Origin: Mesorhizobium loti
Lineage (GTDB): Bacteria; Pseudomonadota; Alphaproteobacteria; Rhizobiales; Rhizobiaceae
DNA length: 64,000 nt
Direction: 5' to 3'
Assembly: GCF_002858745.1 (NCBI RefSeq)
Contig: NZ_PJRO01000004.1
Coordinates: 390,967 to 454,966, forward strand
Under the pieces are notes generated by a model. That model had not been told where the DNA came from, did no database searches, and saw nothing but the letters and a program-made list of their open reading frames with translations. The translations under genes and the position numbers were made by a program. Numbering within the stretch: position 1 is the first letter of the stretch; every line of letters begins with the position of its first letter. Positions 1 through 8,282 of this stretch are shown here, one piece after another.

Positions 1-942
1 AGCGGTCATGATCTTGAAGTCTTTGGCACCGTCGGCGTTGGTCAGGATGAAGAAGACATCGCCGCCTTCCTCCAGGTCGTATTGCAGCCCGCTTTCGCGC
101 GCCGCAATCAGTTTCGGTTCGGCCGTCGGATCGTTGGCGGGCAGCAGCCTGTATTCCGATGTTTCGTGATCGTTGATCCCGATCATGATCCACTCATTGC
201 TGCGCGTTCCGCCGACACTCATGAAGAAACCGGGATCCTGTTCTTCATAGACAAGCCGATCTTCTTGTTCGTCGCTGCCGATCGCATGGTAGAAAGTCTT
301 GGAAGGGCGATGGTTGGCATCCAGCCTGGTGTAGAAGAAGCCGCTGTTATCCTGGGACCAGACGCCGCTACCACCTGTGTCCGCGATACGGTCGGCAAGG
401 TCGTTGCCCGTGGCGATATCTCGCACGAGCAGCGTGTGGAACTCCGAGCCCTTGTCGTCGAAGGACCAGAGCAGCTTGTTGTGGTCTGAAGAATGGTCGA
501 CGCCGCCGAGGCGGAAATACGCCTTGCCCTCCGCCTCCAGATCGCCATCGAGCAGGATTTGCTGCTCGCCGCCATCCCTTGGCATGCGGAAATAGCGCGG
601 CTGTTCGCCGCCAAGCTTGAAGGAGGAGCCGTAGGCGAACGGACCGTCCTTCATCGGCACGGAGGAATCATCTTCCTTGATGCGCCCCTTCATCTCGGCA
701 AAGAGTGCCTTCTGCAGCTCCGTGGTGTCCGCCATCAGCGCCGACTGGTAGGCATTCTCGGCCTCCAGGTGAGTGCGAATCTCGGGTGCAAGTACCGATG
801 GATCCTTGAAAACTTCCTGCCAGTTGTCCGCTCTCAGCCAGGCATAATCGTCGGTTCGGGTAATGCCGTGGTGGGTATCGGAACGGGGCTGCTTTTTGGC
901 CCGTGGTGCCGCGGCCGATGGGAAGATCGCTTTTCGGGTCAT
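1..942 (-). CDS. ptrB: Oligopeptidase B (S9A prolyl oligopeptidase family), 5' part only
   Basis: An open frame of 314 codons runs from the ATG at 942 to the window edge without a stop, so the C-terminal half, with the catalytic Ser-Asp-His hydrolase domain, lies outside. The N terminus contains THHGITRTDDYAWLRADNW, the signature start of the beta-propeller domain of oligopeptidase B, followed by repeats typical of that domain (SVPMKDGPFAYG, LGGVDHSSDHNKLLWSFDD). The family is a soluble serine peptidase that cleaves after basic residues in short peptides; full length is usually about 700 residues. An in-frame ATG at 1038 would add 32 residues but reads as low-complexity leader, so 942 is preferred. 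Family assignment is firm; substrate is inferred from the family. Confidence 0.9.
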   Translation of the reverse strand, partial: MTRKAIFPSAAAPRAKKQPRSDTHHGITRTDDYAWLRADNWQEVFKDPSVLAPEIRTHLEAENAYQSALMADTTELQKALFAEMKGRIKEDDSSVPMKDGPFAYGSSFKLGGEQPRYFRMPRDGGEQQILLDGDLEAEGKAYFRLGGVDHSSDHNKLLWSFDDKGSEFHTLLVRDIATGNDLADRIADTGGSGVWSQDNSGFFYTRLDANHRPSKTFYHAIGSDEQEDRLVYEEQDPGFFMSVGGTRSNEWIMIGINDHETSEYRLLPANDPTAEPKLIAARESGLQYDLEEGGDVFFILTNADGAKDFKIMTA

Positions 943-1356
943 CCGTGTCTCTGCGCTGTAGAATCCAAGGTTCGACTGAACACGCTGGCCGGCTTCCGTA
1001 CAAGGGGCGGCGGGCGCTTTGATCACCGACGATGGCATCGGGGTCTCTGCGGCAAGGACATCTGCCTGTCGGAGGACCTTTGGTCGACACTTTCGAAATA
1101 TTTGAAGAAATTCTGCAGGAGTGTCGTTGATTAGGCCTAGGGGAGAATGTGAAATGTGTACGTAGTACGAAAAATATCCAGCCGTCCAAGAATATTTGCT
1201 TGCTTAGTATTTATATAGTCAGAGGATGAATTGACTTACTTGCCTATCAAGTCCATTAAGGCTGCGTGACACGACTCATGGGCGCGCCCTGTTGAGAATC
1301 GTGCGGCGCCCTCTCAAGAATGGGCAAGACTTAACTCTCGTTGGGACCAGAACGAT
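943..1356. other. Intergenic region between ptrB and mucR
   Basis: This 414-bp gap separates the divergent ptrB and mucR genes. The part nearest ptrB is GC-rich with no convincing gene; from about 1130 to 1260 it becomes AT-rich, as expected for promoters and for MucR-type binding sites (MucR proteins are known to bind AT-rich DNA and to repress their own genes). A candidate promoter is listed separately. Confidence 0.5.
1231..1259 (+). promoter_or_regulatory. Candidate sigma-70-type promoter of mucR
   Basis: TTGACT at 1231-1236 matches five of six positions of a -35 box and is followed after 17 bp by CATTAA at 1254-1259, a weak -10. It lies about 100 bp before the mucR ATG in an AT-rich stretch. 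Assignment is by eye only. Confidence 0.3.
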
Positions 1357-1782
1357 ATGGATATTGCCGAAACTCCCCCTCGAAATAGCGATATGCTGAT
1401 CGAACTCACGGCGGACGTCGTTGCCGCCTATGTCAGCAACAATCCTGTTCCTGTTGGTGAACTGCCTAATCTGATCGCCGATGTTCACGCTGCCTTGGGC
1501 AGGGTGGGCGGAACGGTGGAGCAGCCCCCCGCTGACAAGCAGAAGCCAGCAGTCAATCCAAAGCGTTCAGTTCATGACGAATACATTGTCTGTCTTGAGG
1601 ACGGCAAGAAGTTCAAGTCGCTCAAGCGCCACCTGATGACCCATTACGGGCTCACTCCGGACCAGTACCGTGAGAAGTGGGGCCTGGATGCCAGCTACCC
1701 GATGGTAGCGCCAAATTATGCGGCCGCTCGCTCGCAGCTTGCCAAGAAGATGGGTCTCGGTCGTAAGCGCAAGGGTCGCTGA
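1357..1782 (+). CDS. mucR: MucR/Ros family zinc-finger transcriptional regulator
   Basis: The 141-residue product has the length and layout of MucR/Ros: an N-terminal helical oligomerisation region (residues 1-50), a linker, and a single prokaryotic C2H2-like finger around [20 protein letters not shown] (79-98), followed by [12 protein letters not shown] and a basic tail (GLGRKRKGR). Zinc ligands would be Cys79, His92 and His96; the position of the second canonical cysteine is Asp82, a variation I recall from the Mesorhizobium Ml homologues. MucR proteins are global regulators of exopolysaccharide, motility and cell-cycle genes that bind AT-rich DNA in an H-NS-like way. The gene stands alone and is closed by a strong terminator. 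Confidence 0.93.
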   Translation: MDIAETPPRNSDMLIELTADVVAAYVSNNPVPVGELPNLIADVHAALGRVGGTVEQPPADKQKPAVNPKRSVHDEYIVCLEDGKKFKSLKRHLMTHYGLTPDQYREKWGLDASYPMVAPNYAAARSQLAKKMGLGRKRKGR

Positions 1783-1840
1783 GTAGAATTCTTCGATTCT
1801 GGAAGTATCTCTTTTGAGTATACTTCAAGGTCTTTGTTGT

Positions 1841-1870
1841 CGAACGGCGCCTTCGGGCGCCGTTTTGCTT
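1841..1870 (+). terminator. Rho-independent terminator of mucR
   Basis: ACGGCGCC (1844-1851), loop TTCG, then GGCGCCGT (1856-1863) form an 8-bp GC-rich stem with a UUCG tetraloop, followed by TTTT and further T-rich sequence. Confidence 0.85.
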
Positions 1871-1988
1871 TTTGGCTTATTCGCTTTGTGTTCCATGTCG
1901 CCGCGGACGCTCGATGTTCGAGGCGCCGCCGCGCATGCTTTTTCATTGGGGTATTATCGACCGCGGACTGCCAGATCCGCGGGGAAAC

Positions 1989-2417
1989 TTATGTGGCCGG
2001 TGTCAGCGCCGCCTCGGCATCATACTTGATGCGCTTGACCATCGAACGCAGTCCATTGGCTCGCTGCGGAGAAAGATGTTCGTCCAGTCCCAGCGCCTTC
2101 AGCGTCGCTTCTGCATCGGTCTTGAGGATTTCGCTGGAACGGCGGCCCGAAAACAGCGCCAGCATGATGGCGACAAGCCCGCGCACGATATGCGCATCGG
2201 AATCGCCCTGGAATGTCAGGACAGGGTCCGCATCGCTGTTGCGTTCGGTGGTCAGCCACACCTGACTGACGCAGCCTGGCACCTTGTTGCCGGGCACGCG
2301 TGCACTGTCCGGAAATTCGTCCAGGGACTCACCCAGTTCGATGACATAGCGGTAGCGGTCCTCCCACTCGTCGAGCAGGGAGAAGTCGTCGCGGATGGCG
2401 TCGATCTTTGTGGTCAT
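1989..2417 (-). CDS. sufE: SufE family protein (cysteine desulfuration accessory)
   Basis: The 142-residue protein matches SufE throughout: N-terminal helix with DDFSLLDEWEDRYRYVIELG, the active loop VPGCVSQVW with the sulfur-accepting Cys49, and the C-terminal GLDEHLSPQRANGL. SufE takes persulfide sulfur from the cysteine desulfurase SufS and passes it to the SufBCD scaffold during iron-sulfur cluster assembly in the cytoplasm. The gene is not next to other suf genes here, which is common for sufE in Rhizobiales. It is convergent with mucR, and the 3' end is about 120 bp from the mucR terminator. Confidence 0.93.
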   Translation of the reverse strand: MTTKIDAIRDDFSLLDEWEDRYRYVIELGESLDEFPDSARVPGNKVPGCVSQVWLTTERNSDADPVLTFQGDSDAHIVRGLVAIMLALFSGRRSSEILKTDAEATLKALGLDEHLSPQRANGLRSMVKRIKYDAEAALTPAT

Positions 2418-2451
2418 GCAGGCGATATAGTCACGACGCTCGATACAGTCA

Positions 2452-2497
2452 CGGAAAAAGAAAAACCGCGGGCGCCGAGAGGGAGGCAGCCCGCGGT
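2452..2497 (-). terminator. Rho-independent terminator of the DUF5330 gene
   Basis: Read on the minus strand, CCGCGGGC (2496-2489) and GCCCGCGG (2473-2466) form an 8-bp stem, followed by a run of T with one interruption (complement of 2465-2455). It lies just downstream of the gene ending at 2554. Confidence 0.85.
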
Positions 2498-2553
2498 GAT
2501 GCCGAAGGTCGGCAAGGGGATATCAAAGCGTAGAAAGGCAGGGTGTGTCGTGA

Positions 2554-2925
2554 TCAGTTGTTCGGATCGGGGCGTGCCGACGGGGTCGGGATGACGCTGC
2601 CCGTGATCGTGGTCTGATCGGTGGCGGGAACAGTCTCGGCTGGCCGTGCCACCTGCTCGGCAGGCTGCTCGTCGAGCATGTCTGCGGCGATACGGGCGGT
2701 TTCCTTTGCACGCGCGCCGATGGTGTGCATGGCCGCTTTACCGGTTTCGCAGACATCGGGCTTGCGTTCGCACATGCCGGCGATGTCGCCGACGGCGTCG
2801 CGTGCGGCCAGCAATGCCTGGATCGGATTGACACTCTCGCGGCTCTGTTCACCCGAGCCGATGCCGAATGGCAATGCGAGCAGTACCAGCGAGAACCAGA
2901 AAGCGGCTCTGAGCAGAAAGAACAT
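2554..2925 (-). CDS. DUF5330 family small membrane-anchored protein
   Basis: The 123-residue product begins MFFLLRAAFWFSLVLLALPFG, one hydrophobic segment acting as signal or anchor, and continues with a short region containing two cysteines (GMCERKPDVCETG) and a Pro/Ala-rich tail. This matches my recollection of DUF5330, a Rhizobiales family of unknown function. The frame stays open upstream to 2997, but the ATG at 2925 is preferred because it is preceded by GAGAGAGGG and starts directly at the conserved hydrophobic segment. Function is unknown; a periplasmic location is inferred. Confidence 0.75.
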   Translation of the reverse strand: MFFLLRAAFWFSLVLLALPFGIGSGEQSRESVNPIQALLAARDAVGDIAGMCERKPDVCETGKAAMHTIGARAKETARIAADMLDEQPAEQVARPAETVPATDQTTITGSVIPTPSARPDPNN

Positions 2926-3323
2926 GATGTGACCCTCTCTCGTTGCGACCGGACCGCGCATCGTTGTGCCGCGATCTCGTTTGAATGATCCTGACACAGT
3001 CGCGCAAAGGACGGCTTGCAGCCTAACCGAGAATTTTCTTCAAATTTTAGACGACCTGGTAACGAATGATTTTCGATTTAGGAAAAGCTAAAATGCGGGC
3101 GTTTCCGTTAGGGCAACAATAACCATCTAACTATCTGTCTTTGATTGTCTTTTTTGACATCTTTCCAACGGTGCGGGAAAACGGGCGTCCAATCCGCAAA
3201 TTGACCGGCTAACCGCGTGTTTACCATGACCACAATCGGCTGGGCATGATGGCTGTTGGATGCCGATATTCGCCGCCGAGGTGTCGTTGTTCGGCTGCGT
3301 TTTATTCATTCCTTAAACGCTGG
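2926..3323. other. Divergent intergenic region, no gene seen
   Basis: Nearly 400 bp between the DUF5330 gene and the divergent kinase gene. It includes an AT-rich core (about 3025-3160) that probably holds both promoters. No ORF with coding character and no clear operator was recognised. An upstream in-frame ATG of the kinase at 3246 lies inside it but gives a Cys/Arg-rich, non-conserved-looking leader. Confidence 0.5.
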
Positions 3324-5159
3324 ATGCGAGTTTCAGACCAACCAAAAGTGATCTGCAAAGCAGACAGTCGAGAGTGCGTTGCGTTGAATTCTGTTGCGAC
3401 CCGATACGCTGACTTGCCCGACGCCGTAGCCGCTGGCTGCGAGCGCCTCGTGCACACGTCCGTCGTCGATCCAATGGTGCGCCGCATGCAGCGTCGCTTC
3501 ATCGGCCTTATGCTTGCGGCGCCTTTCCTCGCAGCGAGCATGGCGGTGGTGCTGGTCACGGCACGGCTCGGCGCCGCCGTGACGGTGGCCACCATCTTCG
3601 CGGTTTTCGGCCTCTCCTGGTTCATGGCGCTGCTGGTTGCCGCTACGGGCCGGCTGATGCCATCTGCGGGCGCCGCACTCGGCATTGCATCGATTGGCCT
3701 GGCGAGTTTGATTGCAGCAGGAGGCGGGCTTGCCTCGCCGCTGCTCGTCCTGGCACTGGTCCTTCCTGTGGAATCCTTCTTTGTCGGTGGCCGGCGCCGT
3801 GCTTTGGGCATTGGTGTTGTCGCGGCCCTTGCCGCGGTTGTCCTTCAGTTCGCGCTGGCCCCTCTGCTCCCGGCGGCATCACCGGCGGCCTGGCACTGGC
3901 TGTTTCCAGTTGTCTGGGGGCTCACCTTGTTGCCACGCGCCCGCGGACTTGCTCTGACCTCGCACGAGACAGTGCAGGAGCAGGTGCGTCTTGAAGATGT
4001 GATCGACGCGGTGGTCTTGCGCATGGGCCAGAATGGAGAGGTTCTGGACGCGTCTTCCCAGTCGCGCACCTTGCTGCGGCTTGCGCCGGAGCTGCTGTCC
4101 GGCACCGGATTGTTCGATCGCGTTCACCTGGCCGATCGCGTCCCCTACCTGTCGGCACTGGCCGATATGCGCGAAGGTGCAAGGCTGCGCCGGGTCGAAT
4201 TGCGCATTCGCTTGCCGAGGGGCGATGTTACCGATGTCGGCGCCAACCACAGGCCGTTCCTGCTGGAGCTGATGCAGGCGGGAGATGACACCGTTGCGCT
4301 GTTGCGTGCCAATGATGAAACCGTCGACCTGAAGGAAGCACTCGATACTGCGCGCGAATCCGCCGCCGGCGCCGACGTCGCCAAGGGCCGTTTCCTTGCA
4401 GCCGTCAGCCACGAATTGCGCACGCCGCTCAATGCCATCATCGGCTTCTCCGACATGTTGCTCAATGAGATATTTGGCGGCTTCAAGAATCCGCGCCAGA
4501 AGGAATATGTCGAGCTGGTGCGTGATTCCGGCCAGCACCTTCTGGCTGTGGTCACCTCGATCCTCGATGTTTCGCGTATCGAATCGGGTGCTTATTCGGC
4601 GCAGCCCGAGCCTTTCCGCTTCGTGGATGCCGTCGAGATGTGCCAGTCGATGATGCGCATCCAGGCCGAGACGAAGCATATCAAGTTGACCACGCAGATC
4701 CCGGCCGACGCCGGCGAGATCAATGCCGACCGCCGCGCCATCCAGCAGATCCTGATCAACCTGACCTCGAATGCCATCAAATTCACGCCGGACGGTGGTG
4801 CCGTTTCGATCGGCGCGCGTCGCGTCGGATCGCGGCTGCATTTCTGGGTGAGCGATACCGGCATCGGCATCGCCGAAGCCGACCTGTGCAATCTCGGCAA
4901 GCCGTTCATGCAGATCCAGAACGACTATACCCGGCGCTTCGAAGGCACCGGGCTTGGCCTGTCGCTGGTGAAGGGGCTGGTCAGCTTGCACGAAGGCACG
5001 ATGTCGATCGAAAGCGCGCCGGGCGAGGGCACCAAGGTGACCATCAGCCTGCCTGTGGACGGCCCCAAGGGTGGTGCGGCCAAGTCGACGGTTCTGCCGC
5101 TTTCCCAGCCTCGGAACGAGAAGGAGGCCGGCGTTGGCCCGCTCCGCAAAACAGCCTAA
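3324..5159 (+). CDS. divJ: Membrane sensor histidine kinase, DivJ-like
   Basis: A 611-residue kinase with four to six membrane segments in residues 55-215, a divergent PAS-like segment (about 225-345), an HisKA domain with FLAAVSHELRTPLNAIIGFS (phospho-acceptor His363), and a C-terminal HATPase_c domain with N box (INLTSNAIKF), G1 (SDTGIGI) and G2 (GTGLGLSLVKGL). The membrane-rich sensor plus this H box resembles DivJ, the kinase that phosphorylates DivK in the alphaproteobacterial cell-cycle phosphorelay; other PdhS-type kinases share the H box, so the gene name is tentative. The start at 3324 is chosen over 3246 because the extra leader does not look coding. The 3' end overlaps the next gene, implying co-translation. 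Confidence 0.7.
   Translation: MRVSDQPKVICKADSRECVALNSVATRYADLPDAVAAGCERLVHTSVVDPMVRRMQRRFIGLMLAAPFLAASMAVVLVTARLGAAVTVATIFAVFGLSWFMALLVAATGRLMPSAGAALGIASIGLASLIAAGGGLASPLLVLALVLPVESFFVGGRRRALGIGVVAALAAVVLQFALAPLLPAASPAAWHWLFPVVWGLTLLPRARGLALTSHETVQEQVRLEDVIDAVVLRMGQNGEVLDASSQSRTLLRLAPELLSGTGLFDRVHLADRVPYLSALADMREGARLRRVELRIRLPRGDVTDVGANHRPFLLELMQAGDDTVALLRANDETVDLKEALDTARESAAGADVAKGRFLAAVSHELRTPLNAIIGFSDMLLNEIFGGFKNPRQKEYVELVRDSGQHLLAVVTSILDVSRIESGAYSAQPEPFRFVDAVEMCQSMMRIQAETKHIKLTTQIPADAGEINADRRAIQQILINLTSNAIKFTPDGGAVSIGARRVGSRLHFWVSDTGIGIAEADLCNLGKPFMQIQNDYTRRFEGTGLGLSLVKGLVSLHEGTMSIESAPGEGTKVTISLPVDGPKGGAAKSTVLPLSQPRNEKEAGVGPLRKTA
5121..5136 (+). promoter_or_regulatory. Shine-Dalgarno and TTG start inside the end of the kinase gene
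   Basis: AAGGAGG at 5121-5127, six nucleotides before a TTG at 5134, lies within the last codons of the kinase gene. This near-perfect site fixes the start of the downstream gene at a non-ATG codon and implies translational coupling across a 26-nt overlap. Confidence 0.8.
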
Positions 5160-5949
5160 GAAAGGGGCGAAAGCCAAGCAGCGCCACGGCATGCTGCAGG
5201 CTGGGACGGCGGCGCTGGGAGAGGCTATCGCCAACAATCCCGTGCTGGTGGGCGGCTCGACAGCTTTCCTGGTGACATTGTTCTATGTCTCGGCCAATGC
5301 GCTCTGGTATCAGCCCGGTCTGCACGCCGGTGCCTTCTTTGCCACGCGCGGCTACCAGCATTTCCCGGCGCCCGCACAGATGGAACCTGAAACGACGATC
5401 AACATCGAGCGTCCCGAACCGCAGGCATTCGCTGTACGGGGAACGACGCCCCCGGTCGCAGTTGTCGTCAAGAGCGATCCGATCGTGCAGCGCGTGCAGG
5501 GCGTCTTGAAAGATATCGGCTACTACGACGGCACGGTCGACGGCCTGACGGGTCCTGCGACGCGCAAGGCGATCGAGGCCTACCGGCAGAAAATGGGTTT
5601 ACCGGTTTCCGGCAACATCGACGAGGCGTTGCTCGACCAGCTCGGCATTGCGTCCACCACAGCTTCTGTCGTGCCGCAACCGGCACCGCGCAACGAGGTG
5701 ACTGGCGCCGCCACCAACCAGCCTGCCGCGAGCGCAGCGCAGGATCAGCAGAAGCTCGATGCTCGCATCGTGAAAATCCAGGCCGGTCTGCGTGCCTTTG
5801 GCAACAATGATATCAAGACCGACGGTGTCATCGGGGGACGCACAAAATCCGCCATCCGCGAATTTCAGTCGCTGTTCGGCCTGCCAGAAACCGGCGAGCC
5901 GGATGAAGCGGTATACGCCAAAATGCGTGAGATCGGCCTGACGAACTGA
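5134..5949 (+). CDS. Membrane-anchored protein with two peptidoglycan-binding domains
   Basis: A 271-residue product starting at TTG 5134 (ideal SD upstream): a basic cytoplasmic N terminus (residues 1-25), one membrane segment (about 35-55), a short linker, then two PG_binding_1 repeats, one around VLKDIGYYDGTVDGLTGPAT and one around GLRAFGNNDIKTDGVIGGRT, each with the expected Asp/Gly-rich turn. The repeats would bind periplasmic peptidoglycan. No catalytic domain is present. Overlap with the DivJ-like kinase suggests a shared transcript and perhaps a joint role in envelope growth or polarity, which is inference from context only. Confidence 0.85.
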   Translation: MARSAKQPKKGAKAKQRHGMLQAGTAALGEAIANNPVLVGGSTAFLVTLFYVSANALWYQPGLHAGAFFATRGYQHFPAPAQMEPETTINIERPEPQAFAVRGTTPPVAVVVKSDPIVQRVQGVLKDIGYYDGTVDGLTGPATRKAIEAYRQKMGLPVSGNIDEALLDQLGIASTTASVVPQPAPRNEVTGAATNQPAASAAQDQQKLDARIVKIQAGLRAFGNNDIKTDGVIGGRTKSAIREFQSLFGLPETGEPDEAVYAKMREIGLTN

Positions 5950-6041
5950 AGCCGTTCCCGCTGGACAGCGGCGTTTGCCCTGCTACAGCAATCAATCATG
6001 GCTAGCCTCGGACAATACCGCCTCCTGCGCGGGGAGCGATC

Positions 6042-6389
6042 ATGCGCGTAACCACCGACTTTTGGGTCTCCGCCCTTGTGCGGAGGGTTTTTGCGTCGAC
6101 CGGTTTCGCGGCTGTTATCCAGCGTGGCGCTACAGAGGCCGGCGCCGTCTTTGTGCTGACCCGCGATCGCTTCGGCGAGGTGACGCTGTTCGGTCCAGCC
6201 CCTCAAACCAGTTATGATGAAGCCAGGCCGGACGAGCGCCTGTTCGGCAGACTCGAAACGACGCCGGATGAAGCGGCCATCAACACCAGACTGGAACGGG
6301 AGCGCAAATTCGATCCCGACATCTGGGTAGTCGAGGTCGAGCCAGGATCCGTGCCGATCGAAGACTTGATCGCAATCAGGACTTCTTGA
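6042..6389 (+). CDS. DUF1491 family protein
   Basis: The 115-residue product starts MRVTTDFWVSALVRRVF and carries RLERERKFDPDIWVVEVE, both typical of DUF1491, a short cytoplasmic alphaproteobacterial family of unknown function. The last 14 bp overlap the 3' end of the convergent DUF2336 gene. No partner or regulation can be inferred. Confidence 0.85.
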   Translation: MRVTTDFWVSALVRRVFASTGFAAVIQRGATEAGAVFVLTRDRFGEVTLFGPAPQTSYDEARPDERLFGRLETTPDEAAINTRLERERKFDPDIWVVEVEPGSVPIEDLIAIRTS

Positions 6390-7338
6390 GGCTCTTGGGG
6401 GCTTTCGGCTGTACCGCGACAGGCCTGTCGGAGTTTGCCGTCGTCTGGCGCGCGTCACGCAGGCCTGGCGACATGGCGTCAAGTTGCCATTGACTGAGTT
6501 GGTTGCGCGCAATCTCGATCGGCAGCAGTCGATAGCGGTCGAGGAACAAACGGATCGCCTGCGGATGCGGGAACTGTTGCGGAAAGACGGCAACGGCGAT
6601 CAGGAAGGCGTGGTCCTCGCCAAGCTCGAGTACCCGCAATGCCGAAAGCAGCCGTGCATAGTCATCTGACATGACAATGGAGTGAGCCGTGGCGAAGTCG
6701 ATCTTCAGCGCATCGGCCAACGCGGTCTGGAAAAAAGCCAGATTGCCGCTCAGCGCGGTCTCGCGCAGTTTCGAATAGGGGGTTGTATCTCGTGGAGTGG
6801 CCGATGTGCCGCGGGTTTCAGCCATGATCGCGCGCAATCGTTGACGGGCACTTTCGGTAGCCTCGCCGGGTTTCGGCCTGGTGTGTTCAACTGCTGCGGG
6901 AGCTGCGTGCGCTAGCGTCAGCGTCGGCCTTTCCAGGGCGCGGATCAGATGGGCTATGGCTGGATTAAGGTCCTTGCGGCGACCGATCGCCCGCGCATGC
7001 GGCAGACCATGCTGGCCGATCAAGGCAATGAGATCGACATCGCCAAGCACCGCCGAACGGATCAGCAATGGTGCCGCGACATCGACCTTGCTTTCAGCCA
7101 GACGCAGCACGAGTCGCCGTGGCGCATATTCAGTCTCCGACAGTGCCGCCGCGCCGAAGCGCAGTGCTTCGTCGGGGACATCGTCGAAAAGCGGCAGAGC
7201 AAGATCTTCCAGTTGCGCGATCTCGCGTCGTGACGGACGCGGCAGTGAGCAGAACGCTGAAATGGCCGCGCGAAACAGCCGTTCGGCCTTTCGCGTTTCG
7301 GTCCGCATAGCGATTTGCCGGAAATCGGAAGAAGACAC
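6376..7338 (-). CDS. DUF2336 family helical-repeat protein
   Basis: A 320-residue soluble protein, predicted almost wholly alpha-helical, with the DUF2336 pattern: FCSLPRPSRREIAQLEDLALPL near the N terminus (read in two pieces), then repeated Leu/Ala-rich helices such as APLLIRSAVLGDVDLIALI and a C-terminal FLDRYRLLPIEIARNQL. Members occur in Rhizobiales and other alphaproteobacteria; no biochemical function is known to me. The frame opens at a GTG (7338); an ATG at 7308 is an alternative. The gene end overlaps DUF1491 tail to tail, so transcription of the two may interfere. Confidence 0.75.
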   Translation of the reverse strand: MSSSDFRQIAMRTETRKAERLFRAAISAFCSLPRPSRREIAQLEDLALPLFDDVPDEALRFGAAALSETEYAPRRLVLRLAESKVDVAAPLLIRSAVLGDVDLIALIGQHGLPHARAIGRRKDLNPAIAHLIRALERPTLTLAHAAPAAVEHTRPKPGEATESARQRLRAIMAETRGTSATPRDTTPYSKLRETALSGNLAFFQTALADALKIDFATAHSIVMSDDYARLLSALRVLELGEDHAFLIAVAVFPQQFPHPQAIRLFLDRYRLLPIEIARNQLSQWQLDAMSPGLRDARQTTANSDRPVAVQPKAPKSLKKS

Positions 7339-7526
7339 GGGTTACGCCTGTACAATTCACACCAGTCGCCTTCGTTTCTGCCGGAACCGGACCGGGCGGC
7401 GAAACGCACGAACAATCTTCAAATTAGCGGCGATCCGTTAGCGCTACGTTAACCCTCTGAGAGCCTAATCACAGAAGGAGGCGTTGCGTTTGTGCTCTGG
7501 GTACAGCCTGAGAGGATACGCGAACC

Positions 7527-7715
7527 ATGGGACAGGTTCTGTCTTTCACGCCGCGGAATGCGGCACCAAACAGACTTCCACGCAGTGTTGATACGGTGGC
7601 GGCCGTGATCATCTTCCCGGGAGTCCGCTATGAGCGGCCTCAGGAAGCAATGCCGATTGTCGCGAGCATCGAAGCTGGCGCACAGGGCAAGCCGTCACCC
7701 AAACCACGGCACTGA
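7527..7715 (+). CDS. Small conserved hypothetical protein
   Basis: A 62-codon ORF with ATG at 7527 and an upstream AGAGGA at suitable distance. The middle, VAAVIIFPGVRYERPQ, resembles a short protein I recall as recurring unannotated in rhizobial genomes. There is no signal peptide or membrane segment. It lies in the gap between two minus-strand genes and has its own plausible SD, so it is probably real, but its function is unknown. Confidence 0.6.
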   Translation: MGQVLSFTPRNAAPNRLPRSVDTVAAVIIFPGVRYERPQEAMPIVASIEAGAQGKPSPKPRH

Positions 7716-7733
7716 GCGGGACAGTCGTTCGGG

Positions 7734-8282
7734 TCAGAATTGCTGCAGGTCGCAGGAACTCTGGCTGAGGAATTTTGTTACGGCCGGCCGCCAGCTTTCG
7801 TCCGGCACGAATGCACGCAGCACGACGATGCCTTCCTCGATGGGAGCTTCGACGAAAATCGAACCCTCGAATCCCTCCGGTAGCGCCTTGCGCATTTCGA
7901 TCATCTGCGCTGGCGTCAGCACTACCGCATCCATCTGCCCGCTGGTCGCGCTACGGTCGTTGAAACTGTAGATGTTGTGGCCGTTGCGGTCATAGACCGA
8001 GACCGACCAGAAAGGCGCCGAGCCGGGTGCGGTCACCTGAACCATGCCGTCGTTGAGATCGAAGCGGCAGGCAGCCGCGGCAAACAGCGGGTCGATGGAC
8101 TTTATCGGGGCAGGGCTGCCGGGCTCGGTGTCGAGCCGGGTCATGGTGTAGAAATCGGCTTTCATCGACAGGTTCGACCAGGCATCGCGCTCGGAAAATT
8201 CCGGCACCAGCAGAAGCACGACGATATGGATGATGGCGGCGCCGATCAGTCCGATGATGATGGCGTGGAGAAGCTTACCCAT
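7734..8282 (-). CDS. DUF1254 domain membrane-anchored protein
   Basis: A 182-residue product with an N-terminal membrane segment (MGKLLHAIIIGLIGAAIIHI) and a periplasmic domain containing RLDTEPGSPAPIKSIDPLF and FWSVSVYDRNGHNIYSFND, typical of DUF1254. The ATG at 8282 overlaps the stop of the upstream DUF1214 gene (ATGGGTAA), indicating coupled translation; a GTG at 8291 is possible. DUF1254 and DUF1214 are commonly fused in one larger protein; here they form two adjacent genes with separate membrane anchors, so they probably act together. Function is unknown. Confidence 0.8.
   Translation of the reverse strand: MGKLLHAIIIGLIGAAIIHIVVLLLVPEFSERDAWSNLSMKADFYTMTRLDTEPGSPAPIKSIDPLFAAAACRFDLNDGMVQVTAPGSAPFWSVSVYDRNGHNIYSFNDRSATSGQMDAVVLTPAQMIEMRKALPEGFEGSIFVEAPIEEGIVVLRAFVPDESWRPAVTKFLSQSSCDLQQF

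Noticed and set aside
3879..5237. 452-codon open frame on the minus strand across the DivJ-like kinase gene
   Set aside because: It is antisense to a well-supported kinase, has no recognisable domain and reflects third-position GC bias.
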